Positions 32,245-44,450 are shown, numbered from the stretch's first letter. The stretch is 64,000 nt of DNA from Molossus alvarezi (GCA_037176705.1 CM073887.1:88732348-88796347); one strand, 5' to 3'. Notes: generated by a model from the sequence alone, not told the origin. A program made the numbers and translations.

Positions 32245-34475
32245 CCTGTTACCCATTTGAAATGTGGCTAGGGTAACTTGAGATGTACTTTAAGTATGAG
32301 ATACCCACCAGGTTTTAAATACCTAGTACAAAAAGGAGAATGTAAACTATCTCAATTTTTGTATTGATCACATGTTAATATGGTCATATTTTGTATATGT
32401 CACATTAAATACAATGTTAAAATTTAGAAAAGTAAATGAAAAAGGAAGTCACTGGTGATTACTAACTCATTCACTTAACCATTCCAGGCCACAAGGCCAA
32501 GAGGCAGGGAGGACGTGCCAGGAGAACTGAGTGTGGGCCGTAGTAGACTTAGCTATAGTCTACTGGAAGCGTGGAGTCATGGCCTTAAATGGCAAAACCA
32601 AAGTGAAAAGTAAGTATCAGTAGAGACTGCTTTCAATCAAAGTGGGTGAGGAAGATCATGGAGACTAATGAGAATGAAGAAGAAAATAATAACAGTTAAC
32701 ATTTTTACTGGATAAGGCATTCTATCTAGTGTATATATGCCATACCTTAAAAACAGATTATATAGTGTAGGGACTATAATTGCCCATCTTTTAACATGAG
32801 GGAACTAAGAGTTAGAAAGAATTAATAGTTTACTGGTCCTGGGACTTTGACTACTGTTATCACTTTGGATCACCCGGATATGTGTTGGACTTCATGACAC
32901 ATCATTTTTCTTCTAGTTTACTATGGAGCTGAGGTCTCAGGGGGAAGAAGAGATTATGAACTTGGTTTCAGGATTCTGAAGACTTCACTACGTCAATGAA
33001 CCATGAGAATTCCATGTATATTCTTCAAATAAGAAGACAGAGGGCAAGGAAGCATGGAGCAGATGAGTTATAGGGTCTTTTCTGGTATGGTACCAGGAGG
33101 AGCAGTTCAGATAATGGGAGCTCTGGAATTTCAGAATCTCATCATGCTAGAGAAACTTCCTGGAGGAGGTGGGTGCGTAGCTAGACCTTTGGGAATAGGA
33201 CCTTTGCAAAAAGGGGAACAAGGGACTGACTGCTAGGAAGGAAAGGGAGCTGAGGAAATGAAACCATTCTGCATCCACTGAAAGGGGGACATTGATTTCC
33301 ATTCAGATAACTAAGCAAAGACCCCTCTGTATCAGTGTCTGACTTGATGTGAGGAGACCAAAAAGTAACAATATGAAGGTTTTACACCAGAGATGATCTG
33401 GGCTGTGGGGATTGAGAGGCGATACAATATAGAGAAGCAGTCAGTGGTAGACAAGGATAAACTAAGCTGCTGTCTTAGTCTCCACTTGTCCCTCTCCATT
33501 TGTGAATATGCACAGTGGGCATTTTCTTAGTTTTGACAACTGTAATTTCAAACCTCCCTCTCGCCCCAAGTGACTTCCAATGACAATGTATTCCTAAGCT
33601 CCTCTTAGAGCCAACACTTCAGAGAAGGGTAAGTTAGAAGCAAGAGTGTGGGAGATAATAGAACATGTCACTGCTTCTCTAGCTGTTGCTATCTCCTACA
33701 TTTCAGATTCCTCTAGGTTTCCTCTCATCACTGCTTGAACATACCCATAAACACATTCAGTGCTGGAGAGCTCATTTCTGTCTGAACACAGCACACTCCA
33801 GTGGAAGTTAGGGCAGTGGGGAGAATTTAGGATTTGGAGATTCTGGACACTGAGTTCAATCAGAGCTGAAACACAAGAACAAATTTGTTTTTATGAGAAC
33901 TGCAGTATCACGGAATTCCTCTTGTGCTTCATCTCATTTATAGGAAAGCATTTTGGAGGCAGGATTGTGAGGGATGTCCTACACAAATCAGAGAACTGTG
34001 GACAGAAGGAACATGGAAGAGTTGGGTCCTCTAAATAGCTCTCTACTCCTCCATCTGAAGGTTGGCTCTATGATATGTGGCTTGGATGTCATTGAGAGAG
34101 CACCAATAAGTGCACTGAATTCTGAAGACCTTAGCTCTGTCTTTAATGTGGTAACTCATTTGAAATGGCCTTGATGTTCACAGGTGGAAAAAACTATTAA
34201 GGCAGAGGACAATTCACACACCTGAGAAGTCCTTTGTGTACTCTGGCAATGGATATTGAAAGTGTAAAAATATGTTCCAGTCTCATTGCAGATTTAAATT
34301 CATTCCATCCTTTGGCAAGTCCAACTGGTGGGACCAATCATCTTCTTTAATCTTTACAGGAAGTCTCCCACCAGTTGTCCTTTCCTTAGCCTCACCAAGT
34401 GCTCACATACCTTGGAAACCCAGACTTTAGCTCTTATGTGGCCCACATGCTGAGTGAGGACAGAATATGACTTTA
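32245..34475. other. Old repeats and unassigned sequence; MIR at about 32,685-32,850
   Basis: A possible hAT/Charlie-like remnant lies at 32,255-32,440 (AATGTGGCTAGGGTAACTTG onward). A MIR-type end is near CATCTTTTAACATGAGGGAA (32,787). The stretch 32,860-34,475 contains no recognised gene; open stretches of up to 92 codons have no domain. Confidence 0.4.
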
Positions 34476-34479
34476 CTAT

Positions 34480-35712
34480 TATTATTTATTGTTGATAGTA
34501 TTACAGATGTCCCCCTTTTTTTCCCCTCCACCCAGCTCCCGCCTCAGCTCACACCTTCACCATCTTATTGACTGTGCCCATGGCCAATATATATATGCAT
34601 ATAGGTTCTTTGGTTAATATTTTACTGACCCCACCTTCCCTCTGAGATTCACCAGTCTGATTCTTGTTTCTATTTCCTCTGGTTCTGTTTTATTCATGAG
34701 TTTGTTTTGTTCATTGGATTCCACATATAAGATCATGTGGTTCTTGTATTTCACTAAGCACAATCATCTCCAGGTTCCTCCATGCTGTCTCAAAAGGGTA
34801 ATAATTAATCCTTCTTTTTCCCAGCTGCATAGTATTCCAATGTGTAAATACACCACAGTGTTTTTATCCACTCATCTGCTGATGGGCACTTGGACTGTTT
34901 TCAGATCTTAGCTATTGTAAATAATGCTGCTATGAACATAGGGGTGTGTATATTCTTTCTGATTGGTGTTTTGGGATTCTTAGGATTTATTCCTAGAAGC
35001 AGGATCATGAGGTCCTGCTTTTAATTTCCCTGAGAAGTTCCACTTTTAACTTTTTTAGGAAACTCCACACTGTTTTCCATAGTGGCTGCACCAGTCTGCA
35101 TCCCCACCTGTTCTCCCCACACCCTCACTAACACTTGTTTGTTAATTTATTGATGGCGGCCATTCTGGCAGGTGTGAGGTGATACCTCATTGTTGTTTTA
35201 ATTTGCATCTCTCTGATTGTCAGTGATGAGCATTTTTTTCATGTTGCTTGGCCATTTGTATGTCCTGTTTGTAGAAGTGTCTATTCAGGTCTTCTGCAAA
35301 TTTATTAATTTGGATTGTTTGCCTTCCTTTTGTTGAGGTGTATGAGTATTTTATATATTTTGGAAATTAACTTCTAATCAGATGTATCATTGGCAAATAG
35401 GTTCTCTCATACAGTGGTGTTGCCTTTTCATTTTGATGCTGGTTTCTTTTTCTGTGCAGAAGCTTTTTAGTTTGATATAGTCCCATTTGTTTATTTTTCC
35501 TTTGCTTCTCTTGCCCTAGGTGATGCATCAATGAAAATTCTGCTATGTGTGATGTCTGAGATTTCGCTGCCTATGTTTTCTTCTAGGATTTTTATGGATT
35601 CATGACTTAAATTTAAGTCTTTTATCCACTTTGAGTTCATTCTTGTGTATGGTGTCAGTTGGTGGTCTGGTTTCACTTTTTTCCCTTGTAACTGTCCTTA
35701 GAGTATGGAACT
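34480..35712 (-). mobile_element. L1 3' end, antisense (3' UTR and ORF2 C-terminus)
   Basis: Starts with the L1 3' UTR words (TTATTGTTGATAGTATTACA, 34,487) and continues through the ORF2 C-terminal region. The minus strand at 35,676-35,491 reads an L1 segment with HESIKILEENIG near 35,560-35,600, the counterpart of HESIKILEETVG at about 2,268-2,305. Truncated before the RT. Confidence 0.92.
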
Positions 35713-35892
35713 TTCTGGCTGGAATAAAGTTTTTGTCTATTATAGGCCAGGAAGCAGATCTGTGGTGACTTGTTAGACTTGGAATAGATGTTTTTTTCTT
35801 TTAAAAAAAAGTTTGTTTTCTTTTTCATATTTTTGCTTTCTTTTTTCTTTTGTATTTTTTATTTGTTTTATTTTATTTTATTTAATTTTGTT

Positions 35893-36430
35893 GAGTCACC
35901 TTGTCTAATGCCTTTGCAGCCCTCTATGCCAGTGAGGAGCACCACATTGGTGATTACACCCTCCTGAAAACCATTGGCTGGGGATCCTTTGCCACAGTGA
36001 GGTTGGCTTGGTACACTCTGACTGGCTTAGAGGTGGCTGTAGAAGCTGTGAGGTGATAGAGCCGCTCTGAACTTTTCCAAGAAGTCCATTCTCTGCAGGT
36101 CTTAAATTACCCAAACATCACAATTTTTTGAGGTGATTACTACCCAGAACAAACAGTATCTCTTCCTGGAGCACATGAGCGGGGGAGGGGGGTTATTAAT
36201 CATTTGAAGAACTACAGCAGCGTGATGGAGGAGGAAACCCACGCTCTGTCCCAGCAGGTGATACCTGCAGCACAGTACTTCCACAAGACGGGCATCATCC
36301 ATATGGACCTGAAGCCAGAAAACATCCTCATAGACAGGGAAATGAGCATCAAATCAGCAGACTTTGACTTTATTACTGAATTTACAGAAGAGAAACATAG
36401 AACCTTCTGTGGACTGTCCCCTATCTAGCT
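35893..36430 (+). pseudogene. Processed MARK/sperm-motility-kinase-like kinase pseudogene, copy 2 (3'-truncated)
   Basis: Shares with copy 1 the lead-in GTCTAATG and the kinase blocks HHIGDY (near 35,940-35,957), LFLEHMS (near 36,160-36,180), IIHMDLKPENILID (near 36,293-36,335) and FITEFTEEK (near 36,370-36,395). The catalytic HRD has become HMD and DFG has become DFD, and stops and shifts occur throughout the N-lobe. The sequence is lost after the activation segment (TFCG near 36,404-36,415). It has no SINE insert. The catalytic substitutions rule out activity even where frame is open. Confidence 0.82.
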
Positions 36431-36439
36431 CCAGAGATC

Positions 36440-37350
36440 TTGCAGATCAGTCAGACACTGGACTGTTTTTCCTGGAGCCCTTCTTTCTCCCCTGCTGTCC
36501 TTTGCTCCCATGTTTGTGGGGGGTTCCCGTTAAAGTATTTGGTTCTTTCAAATTCTATAATAAACTCGATGCTCCAGAGAGATATATTGGCTACTCTGGT
36601 TTTCATCCTCTGCACAGAATTGGGTCTGTGCATCCTGTAGTTTGAGAAGCATGCAGTGTGCAGTGTTGGGACTTGATGACGGGAACTTGGGCAGTAACAG
36701 ATGCGGTTCTGCAGGGAAAGGCCAGCACCCAGCCTGGTGGGTGAGGCAGGCAGAGCTCATCCTCATGCAGCTGATCGCCTGGGTGCTCTGTGACCTCAGC
36801 AGGAATGACCTCTCCTGACCTCTTGGCTTTGCTCTCTGCCCTGGGTGCTGGTGTCATTCTCAGGTGGGCTTTCCCTCCCTACAAGTCAGACTTTTAAAGC
36901 ACTGGAGGGACAGTGTCCCGCAGAGGGGACAGCAAAACTCAAGCAAGGGGCTCAGGTGGGAAGGAACTTGGCATTTTTCCAGGTGGCCAAAGCGTAGTGA
37001 GCTGGAGTGAGAACAGCAGGAGTTCAGGTGCAGACAAAGGGCAGGGCTCGTGGGCCATGGGAAGGGGTGTGGGTTTTATTCTGAGCACAGTGATCACCCC
37101 GTGAAGGGTTTCAAGCAAGGAAGTAATATGGTCCAATATATGTTTAAAACTAATTAATTTTGGAGAATATCTTTCCTATGTAAACATTTCATCTATGTCT
37201 ACAGATTACAAGATGCACCAGGCAGGGCAGGTTTTCTCATAACTACTCAAGAAGAATCAGAGACTGCATGCTTTCCCCCCATATTAATTTTTACCACACC
37301 AGTTCCCTGAACATGTAGAAAAACAAATTAAAACATTGTTATAAAAGGGA
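36440..37350. other. Unassigned sequence with an ancient repeat at about 36,910-37,140
   Basis: Moderately GC-rich. The right part ends with GGGTTTTATTCTGAGCACAG and GGGTTTCAAGCAAGGAAGTA, resembling the old repeat at 13,110-13,410. No gene recognised. Confidence 0.35.
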
Positions 37351-37354
37351 ACAA

Positions 37355-37608
37355 CCCTCTCTGGCCAGTTTGGTCAGCGGTTAGAGCGTCAGCCTGCAGA
37401 CCAGAGAGTCCCTGGTTCGGTTCCCGCTAAGGGCACCTGCCTCAGTTGCAGTTTGTCCCTGGCTTCAGTGGGGTCATGTGGGTGGCAACCACTCGATGTG
37501 TCTCTCTCACATCAGTGTTTCTCTCTCTCTCTCTTCCTCCCTCTCTCCCTCCTGCTCTATCTGAAGATAAATGCAAAAATGTCCTCAGGTGAGGATAAAA
37601 AAAAAAAG
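37355..37608 (+). mobile_element. Ves SINE
   Basis: Sense copy with head CTCTGGCCAGTTTGGTCAGC, box B-like GGTTCGGTTCC, a CT-rich run, and tail TGTCCTCAGGTGAGGATAAA followed by A10. Confidence 0.92.
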
Positions 37609-37609
37609 T

Positions 37610-38230
37610 GGGGAAACCACCTACCTCTCTCTGTGGAGCTGACTGGTTGTTCTTACATCACTGGTCAGGTGCTCTTCCTGCCCTTTTCCCTGAGGAACCT
37701 GCGGGGCTCCTTTGATTCATCTGTCCTCCTTCCCGGTGATCCCAACAGCATACGGCAGAGGACACCTAGGTGTGACCCTGATCACTTTGTATTGTCCAGT
37801 GGTTCCCTTCCCCTCCTTGCCCTGATGTTCCATTCCTGAGTTCTTGGGGGCTGGGAACGACCTCACTCACCTTTGTGTTTCCTTCATTCTCACAGAGCCA
37901 GGTCCAGAGCAGGTGCTCAGATAGTGATGGACAGATGAGCGATCCACCTGCTTTCTGTATAGTGGATTGTCCCAAAACAGGACACACTGGTGTGAAAGGG
38001 AATATGATGAATGACTATGCTGGGGCAACCATGGAAAGTTGGACTGGGATTTTACTGCGATGTATGGTCACCTTGGTAATCATTGTACAGAATTAGGAAC
38101 AAAATTGTGAAGTCTGCAATGGTGGAGTCTTTTAGAAGGCTCTAGTACTCATTCCATTTGCCCAAGCTAGTTTGGACCAATAGTTCCCAAAGTGTGGGAG
38201 GCATAATAGCACTGGAAGTGTGTGTGCATG
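37610..38230. other. Unassigned sequence
   Basis: Mixed-composition DNA with no repeat or gene signature that I can support. Confidence 0.35.
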
Positions 38231-38233
38231 TGT

Positions 38234-38439
38234 GTTTAATCATCACACAAGGATATATTTTTTTGTATTGATTTGAAAGAGAGAGAGAGAGAATCCAGTG
38301 TGAGAGAGAAACATTCATTTGTTGCCTCCTATACATGCCCTACAGGGGATCAAACCTGCAATCTATGACTGTTAATCAAACCACAACCTTTTTGGTATAT
38401 GAAATGATGCTGCAAGCAACTGAGCCACCTGACCAGGGC
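38234..38439 (-). mobile_element. Ves SINE (older, diverged)
   Basis: Antisense: degraded tail ATCATCACACAAGGATAT on the left, GA run at 38,276-38,292, and the head at the right end (TGCCCTGGTCAGGTGGCTCA on the minus strand). Confidence 0.8.
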
Positions 38440-38652
38440 AGCACAATAAATGTTTCACCTTCATTTTTTCCTTCTCTAATGTTCTTCTTTTCTTTCTATA
38501 GATCTGAGTTTTTGGCCTATGTCATTTTGTTTTATCTGAAGATTTTATTTTAATATTTCTTACATTGAAGGAAGGTCTACTGCTAGTAAATTCAGTTTTT
38601 ATTTGTTTAAGGCAGTCTTTGTTTCTCCTTCACTTTTAAAAATAATTATCTT

Positions 38653-38844
38653 GCCCCCGACCAGTGTGGCTCAGTCATTGAGTATCATCAACCCATGCAC
38701 CAAGAGGTCGCAGGTTCAATTCCTGGTCAGGACACATGTATGAATTGTGGGCCAGATCCCCAGTTGGGGGCAGGCAGGAGTCAGCCAATGGATGTTCTCT
38801 TTCATCGATGTTTCTATCACTCTCTAAAATCAATTTTAAAAAAT
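38653..38844 (+). mobile_element. Ves SINE (short-tail subfamily) with target duplication
   Basis: AAAATAATTATCTT flanks the element at about 38,639-38,652 and 38,845-38,858. It begins GCCCCCGACCAGTGTGGCTC and ends in ATCAATTTTAAAAAATA. It inserted at the 3' edge of an antisense L1. Confidence 0.92.
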
Positions 38845-39460
38845 AAAATAATTATCTTTATTGTTGAGAGTATTACAGATGTCCCCATTTTTCCCCCCAT
38901 TGACACCCTCCACCCTGCTCCTGCCTACTACCCAGGCTTTCACCACACTACTGTCAGTGTCCACTGGTCATGCATATATGCATATCAATTCTTTGGTTAA
39001 TATCTTTCTGTCCTCCTCCCCCCTTCCCTCTGAGATTCATCAGTCTATTCCCTGCTTCCATGTTTCTGGATCCATTTTGTTAGCTTATTTTGTTCATTAG
39101 ATTCCACATATAAGTGAGATCATGTGATACTCGTCTTTCTCTGACTGGCTTATTTCAATTAGCATAATACTCTCCAAGTCCCTCATGTTGTCTCAAAGGA
39201 TAGGAGATCATTCTTTTTTTTATAGCTGCACAGGATTCCATTGTGTAAATGTAGCACAGTTTTTTTTATCTGCTCATCTACTGATGAACACTTGGGCTGT
39301 TTCCAGATCTTAGCTATTGTAAATAGTGCTGCTATGAACATAGGGGTGCATATGGTCTTCCTGGCTGGTATTTCAGGCTTCTTAGGACATATTCTGAGAA
39401 GTGGGATCACTGGGTCAAATGGCAGTTCTGCTTTACATTTTTTGAGGAATCACCATAGTT
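38845..39460 (-). mobile_element. L1 3' end, antisense
   Basis: 3' UTR words TTATTGTTGAGAGTATTACA (38,859) and TTCTTTGGTTAATATCTTTC (38,990). The minus strand near 39,183-39,410 then reads the L1 C-terminal segment with GILCSYKKKNDLLSFE near 39,190-39,236. Confidence 0.88.
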
Positions 39461-40330
39461 GAAGGATGATTTTGTAGGATATAAAATTCTAGGTTGGTGG
39501 TTTTTTTTGTTTTTTTTTCTTTTCTCAACACTAAATATTTCACCCCATTATTTTCTTGTTTGAATGGATTTTGAGAAGTCAGCTTTAATTATTATCTTTG
39601 TTCCTCCATAGTAAGATGTTTTTCTCCCATCTGGCTTCTTTCAAAATTTTTTCTTTATCTTTAATGTTCTTTAGTTTGAATATGATATACATAGGTATAT
39701 GTTTAGGGCATTTACTATGTGTGGTGGTCTCTGAGCTTCCTGGATTTATGGTTTCGTTTCTGACATTAGCTAAGGAAAATTCTCAGTCACTATTGCTTCA
39801 CATATGGCTTCTGTTCATTTCTCTCTCTCCCTTGTGGTATTATTCCCTGTTCCATGCATGTTACACTTTTTGTTGTTCTACAGTTCTTGGATATACTGTC
39901 CTTTCTTTTTCAGTTTTGGAAGTTTCCATTCACATATCTTTAAGTTCAAGATTCTTTCATTAGCTATATCCAGTTTACTAATAAGCCCATAAAAGGGATT
40001 CTTCCTTTCTGTTACAATATTTTTTTTAATTTTTAGCATTTGTTTTTTATTCTTTCTTAGAATTTCCTTCTCTCTGCTTACATTACCCATTTTTTCTTTT
40101 ATGTCTTTTTCTATTAGAGTCCTTAGCATATAAATCATAGTTCAAAAATATTTCTGATCTGATAATTCCAGAATTCCTGCTCTATCTGACTCTGGTTCTG
40201 ATACTTGTCTCTTCAAACTGTATTTTTATCGTTTAGTGTCCCTTGAAATATTTTTTTCTTGATAGCCAGACATGATGTTCTGAGTAAAAGAAACTGTGAT
40301 AAATAAACCTTTAGTGGTTTGGTGGGAAGG
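39461..40330 (-). mobile_element. Older L1 ORF1-like sequence, antisense
   Basis: T-rich plus strand whose complement keeps L1 ORF1-style phrases. The stretch around 39,600-39,700 is the antisense of a KDKEKILK-like region, and CTTAGCATATAAATCATAGT lies near 40,121. Much more decayed than its neighbours. Confidence 0.5.
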
Positions 40331-40930
40331 TGTCTTATGACACCTTTTCGTTTAGTGAACCTATGTCCTTGAACTCTAAACTTTACAATGTTTCATAGAC
40401 TCCCCCCAACCCCCCACCCTTATGTGGTACGGGATGATTAGAGGAGGCTAAAATGTGTATTTTCCTTCACTTAAGTCACTTAGGCTCTGATAAAGTCTCA
40501 GTTGGTAAATTAGTTTCTCTTGTGGGGAGTCCTTGTTAGAAAGAACAGAATGCTCTGGTGTATTTTAAATTGGTTATTATTTTTCTACCCACCCCTCCAC
40601 CCTGTCTCAGCTGGAAACATGACAGGATTTTTCTTCCACCTTCACAGTGAGAACCTGGTAGGTTTCCTGGAGGTAAAATTCACTGGGCCTGGAGTTTTTA
40701 ACTCTCAGACTCATCTATAATGAACCTTCAGTGATTCAACAGTTATAGTCAGGATTTTCTAGCCCAACACTGGTTCCTGCAGAGGTTTCTCCTTGTGGGT
40801 TTCTATCCTAGGAAGTTGTGATTTTCTTTAGTTGAAAAGCAGTTTTCAGCCCACATATTCAGTATATGTAACACCTGCCATGTGCCAGGCACTGGCTTAG
40901 CGCTGGAAGTGTCGTGAATGGGAGAGTTGA
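40331..40930. other. Unassigned; L2/MIR-like word near 40,870-40,910
   Basis: ACACCTGCCATGTGCCAGGC followed by ACTGGCTTAGCGCTGG is a typical ancient-repeat motif. The rest shows nothing recognisable. Confidence 0.4.
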
Positions 40931-40934
40931 GTGT

Positions 40935-41345
40935 TGTTGGGAGCCGGCTACGTGTCTGACAGAGTCCACAGAACCTGGAGGTCTCGAGTCAGAGACTCGA
41001 CCTCCCCCACAATCTCAAGGAATTAGGTTTGCATTGTGTTTGTGCAGCTTGGGGCTAAGTATGACCCCATGTACCTTGAAATACCTGAGATAACAGACTG
41101 GGTGTTCCTGAGTGTACCTGGGTGTTTCTGGTATTCCTGGGTGCTCCTGTTATTCACAAGGCAAACTAATTCTATACAGCATTGTTGTAGCCCTGGGCAT
41201 TATATCAAGAAGATCCTATTTTCTTATATCACTAAATTTTTGCTGTAAAGTGTAAAAAACATGTAATAAAGCATATCAAGGCTGATCTTGCTGAGGACAG
41301 TCCTCCTGATCCCATATCCGTGTCGTCGTCTTCATTTCCACCACT
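40935..41345 (+). mobile_element. Possible solo LTR of a class II (betaretrovirus/IAP-like) ERV
   Basis: Starts TGTTGGGAGCCGGCTACG, the usual opening of IAP/ERVK-type LTRs. It has AATAAAGC at about 41,264-41,271 and ends with a pyrimidine-rich CGTGTCGTCGTCTTCATTTC section typical of R-U5. No target duplication was confirmed, so the ends are approximate. Confidence 0.6.
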
Positions 41346-41880
41346 TGAACTCAGGGACTCTGCTCTCCAGGCTGGTTCCTGGCAAAGTGCCTTCTGCCAT
41401 GTGACTGACTTCCTAGGGACATGTGCAGGATGGTAGGCAAGGCCACCAGGGAGAGGCAGAAGAGCCAAGACCAAAGATAAAGAGAAGTTGGAGGTAAGTC
41501 TGGTACCCTAATATCCTCTGCTGGGCTCAAATACCTATAAAAATGAAAATTCCTTAAGTACCTTTAAAAAAGATGTTTTAGGATAATATAACATTTTTGC
41601 TTCAGGCTCTAAAACTTTCCTAGATCACTATTTCACACCTGGTAATCACCTAGTAACACATTACTAGGTTATGCAGTAGTAGTAATAACGGCCAACAGTG
41701 CCTGTACACGGACGTATGTGCAGGCCACTGCTAGGCACTTTCCATACACAATCTCATTAAATTGTCATCACAGCCCTGTGGTTAGGTGTCAGTACCCCCG
41801 TGTGTACACAGAAACTTGGGTTTCAATGCTCTCCTAATAAAACATAGCTTTTAGTTTGTGAATTACACAAGTTTATCTTT
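41346..41880. other. Unassigned sequence with a MIR at about 41,690-41,830
   Basis: CTAGGCACTTTCCATACACA, ATCTCATTAAATTGTCATCA and CAGCCCTGTGGTTAGGTGTC appear in MIR order. Confidence 0.55.
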
Positions 41881-42822
41881 AAGAATATTATAAAAATAAA
41901 TATATAATACTATCAACAGAAGGGGAGAAACCCTGAAAAGAAAAGGCAGCCCCATCAGAGAATATATGTTATAAAGCTTTACTGATTAAAATAGTTCAGT
42001 ACTGGTACTGGAATGTGAATATAAAGACAAACAAATAGATCAATAGCCCAGAAATCAATCCAAATACCATGGAGATTTCAATATGCAGCAACACTGACAT
42101 CTCATAGCAGTGGGGAAATGAACATCCAATTAGTGATGTAAGGACAACTGGGTAGCATCTGAAGAAAAACATTGGTTGTATATCTTATAGCAAATACCAA
42201 AATTAATTCCTAATGTGTAAAAAAAAAAAAAATGATGGGAAAGAAACATGGGGAAATTCCTTATTATCTCTGGAGTGGAAACAGTCTTTTGAGTTATGCT
42301 TAAAAATCTAGAAGCCATAAAAGTCAAGGCCAACAAATATGAACTCACAGAAATAAAACTTTTATGTGGCAATCCACCATAAGTAAAGTCAAAAGGCAAA
42401 TACCATCAGTGAAATTTTCTTTTATGTATTCAAATTATAGGCAAAGGGCTAATTACTCTAATACATAGAAAGCTCCTAGCAATGAGCAAGTAAAAGACCA
42501 AGAAAAATGGACAAAAGACTTGAACAGCCATACCAATTAGCAAAGATGTTTGGAAACAGTTATTCTCAAATACTTATCATTATGGAGGAGAGAGCAATTT
42601 GGCAATCAAAATTGTCAGTCCATATATCATGTGATCCAGTAATCCCTCTTTGGGGACTGGCATACTGAGGGATTGGCACATGATGTATGAAATGACACAG
42701 AAATAGGGTTATTCACTGAAGAACTGCTTATGATAGTAAAATACTGGAAACAACTCAAATGCCTGTCAGTAGGAGATGGTTAAATAAATTATGGTACATA
42801 CACTTGAATGCCACAAAGAAGT

Positions 42823-43012
42823 GGGAGGGGGAGGGGGAGAAAGAGAAGAAGAGAACGAGAGGAAGAAGAGAAAGAGAAGAAAGAAGAGGAGAAGGAGGAG
42901 GAAGACAAAGAAGAAAAAGGAAGGAAGGAAGGAAGGAAGGAAGGGAGGGAGGGAGGGAGGGAGGGAGGGAGGGAGGGAGGGAGGGAGGGAGGGAGGGAGG
43001 GAGGAAGGAAAA
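42823..43012 (+). repeat. Polypurine tract with (GGGA)n array
   Basis: About 190 bp almost entirely G and A on the plus strand (isolated pyrimidines near 42,856 and 42,906). The last 70 bp are GGGA/GGAA repeats. It sits in the L1 3' UTR, where G-rich polypurine stretches are known. Open frames here in every register are low-complexity artefacts. Confidence 0.95.
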
Positions 43013-43114
43013 CAATGATCTCCATGCACAGAAATGTAAAGATCTCCAAGATATATTGATACTTGTAAAAAGCTGAGTACAGAACACTGCTTACAATATT
43101 CTATCTTTTAGGTA

Positions 43115-43407
43115 TTTATTTATTTAGTTAGTTATTTTAATTCTCACCTGAGGATATTTTTCTATTTAGAGGATATTTTTCTCTCCCTTTTTTCTACTCT
43201 CTTTTTTAGAGTAGGAAAAAGGGAGAGAAAGGAAAAGAGAGAGAAACATCCACATGAGATGGACACATCTACTGGTTGCTTCCCGCATGACCCCTACCAG
43301 GGCCAGGGATGAACCACGACTGGGGTACGTGCCCTTGACTGGAATCAAACCCGAGACTCATTGGTCCACGGGCCAATGCTCTACCACTGAGCCAAACTAG
43401 CCAGGGA
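43115..43407 (-). mobile_element. Ves SINE with target duplication
   Basis: TATCTTTTAGGT occurs before (about 43,102-43,113) and after (43,408-43,419). Tail TCTCACCTGAGGATATTTTT on the left, head at the right end (CCCTGGCTAGTTTGGCTCA on the minus strand). It contains an internal repeat of the GGATATTTTTCT word. Confidence 0.9.
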
Positions 43408-43811
43408 TATCTTTTAGGTTTTTAAAGAGGAGAAAAATAATACACATGCACACACAAACTAATAAGTGCTTAAAATATCTCTGGAAGGATATACAATAAT
43501 AACAGTGAGAATACTGGGCACAAGGAGATTTTTTACCATATTCTTTCCTACTTATTTTCATTTCTGAACCATCTGAATGTATATAGTACTTAAAAATTAT
43601 ATTTAAAACACATTTTTGTATGGTTTTGGTTTATGCTTATCATGAGGTTTACTTATATCCATCTATATCTATAGCACATATTCTAAGCTATAGGCATTAA
43701 AGTTCAATCTCATTTTGAAAACACTACACATTTACTTCCCCCTCCACTCCTTATGCTTTTGATGTAACGTCATATATCTTTTTGCTTTATGTATGTTTTT
43801 TTGTTTTTGTT

Positions 43812-44036
43812 ATTCCTCAATAGAGGATATATTTCCATTGATTTCCACACAAGTGGAAGGGAGGGAAGGGGGAAGAGAGAGAGAGAAACATTGACCTGAG
43901 ACACATCTATTGGCTGCCTCCTGCAAGACCCTGACTGGTGTGGGGATCGAACCTGCAACCTATGTGCATGCCCTTGACGAGGAATTGAACCCCTGATCCT
44001 TCAGTCCTCAGGCTGACACTGAGGTAAACCAGCCAC
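43812..44036 (-). mobile_element. Ves SINE (diverged)
   Basis: Antisense Ves with degraded tail (TCCTCAATAGAGGATATATT), GA run near 43,871-43,888, and a box B-like GGGATCGAACCTGC near 43,942. Confidence 0.75.
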
Positions 44037-44039
44037 AGT

Positions 44040-44160
44040 GTGTTCTGTGTATCTCTTGATCACTATGTTGTACACCTGGAATTAATATAAGCAATATAAG
44101 ATTGTATACCAACTATACTGAAATTTTTAAAGTTAAATAAAACAAAATAAAAAGGAAGGC
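44040..44160 (+). repeat. L1 3' terminal fragment
   Basis: CACTATGTTGTACACCTGGA ... AATATAAGATTGTATACCAA ... AAAATAAAAAGG is the common 3' tail of older mammalian L1s. Confidence 0.65.
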
Positions 44161-44450
44161 GATCATCTTCTGTGGGGCAGTGGTTTAGAAACCGATATCT
44201 AAACATCCCTGGGATGTGCTCCATCCCACTTATAACTCAGTCCTGGGGTCCCCCTGGTGCTCCCTGAGCCCGTGTTCCCATTTTCACAAGAGCTAGCACC
44301 GGGGGAAGCATGTGGTGGTCTCAGGCTATCACACAATCTGGAGTGATTTTAAATCTCTCACAACTGCAGTGACACTCACCCAAGTGTCAAAGACGGGCTG
44401 CTGTTTTATATTTTAAATGCAGCACTAGAGCCTTTCTGTTGTGTTTTCAG

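Larger units (their letters stand above)
41880..43610 (+). mobile_element. Older L1, ORF2 C-terminal region and 3' UTR, interrupted by polypurine tract and Ves
   Basis: L1 words in order: AAAATAGTTCAGTACTGGTA (41,988), AGACCAAGAAAAATGGACAA (42,496), GATAGTAAAATACTGGAAAC (42,732) and TTATGGTACATACACTTGAA (42,789). After the polypurine stretch, the typical 3' UTR TTTTTACCATATTCTTTCCT follows at 43,531. Resembles mid-age L1 families. Confidence 0.8.

Noticed and set aside
33760..34174. Two overlapping frames of 66-92 codons in unassigned sequence
   Set aside because: No acceptor/donor pattern, no recognisable domain, and lengths within chance expectation for this composition.
36451..37136. Several GC-rich frames after the second kinase pseudogene as a continuation of the kinase
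   Set aside because: No kinase motif (APE, WSLG, C-lobe helices) can be found in any frame after about 36,415; the retrocopy ends there.
42755..43087. Six overlapping open frames of 75-110 codons (poly-Glu/Arg/Gly and poly-Leu/Pro/Ser products)
   Set aside because: They arise from the GGGA/GGAA microsatellite, which lacks stops in every frame.
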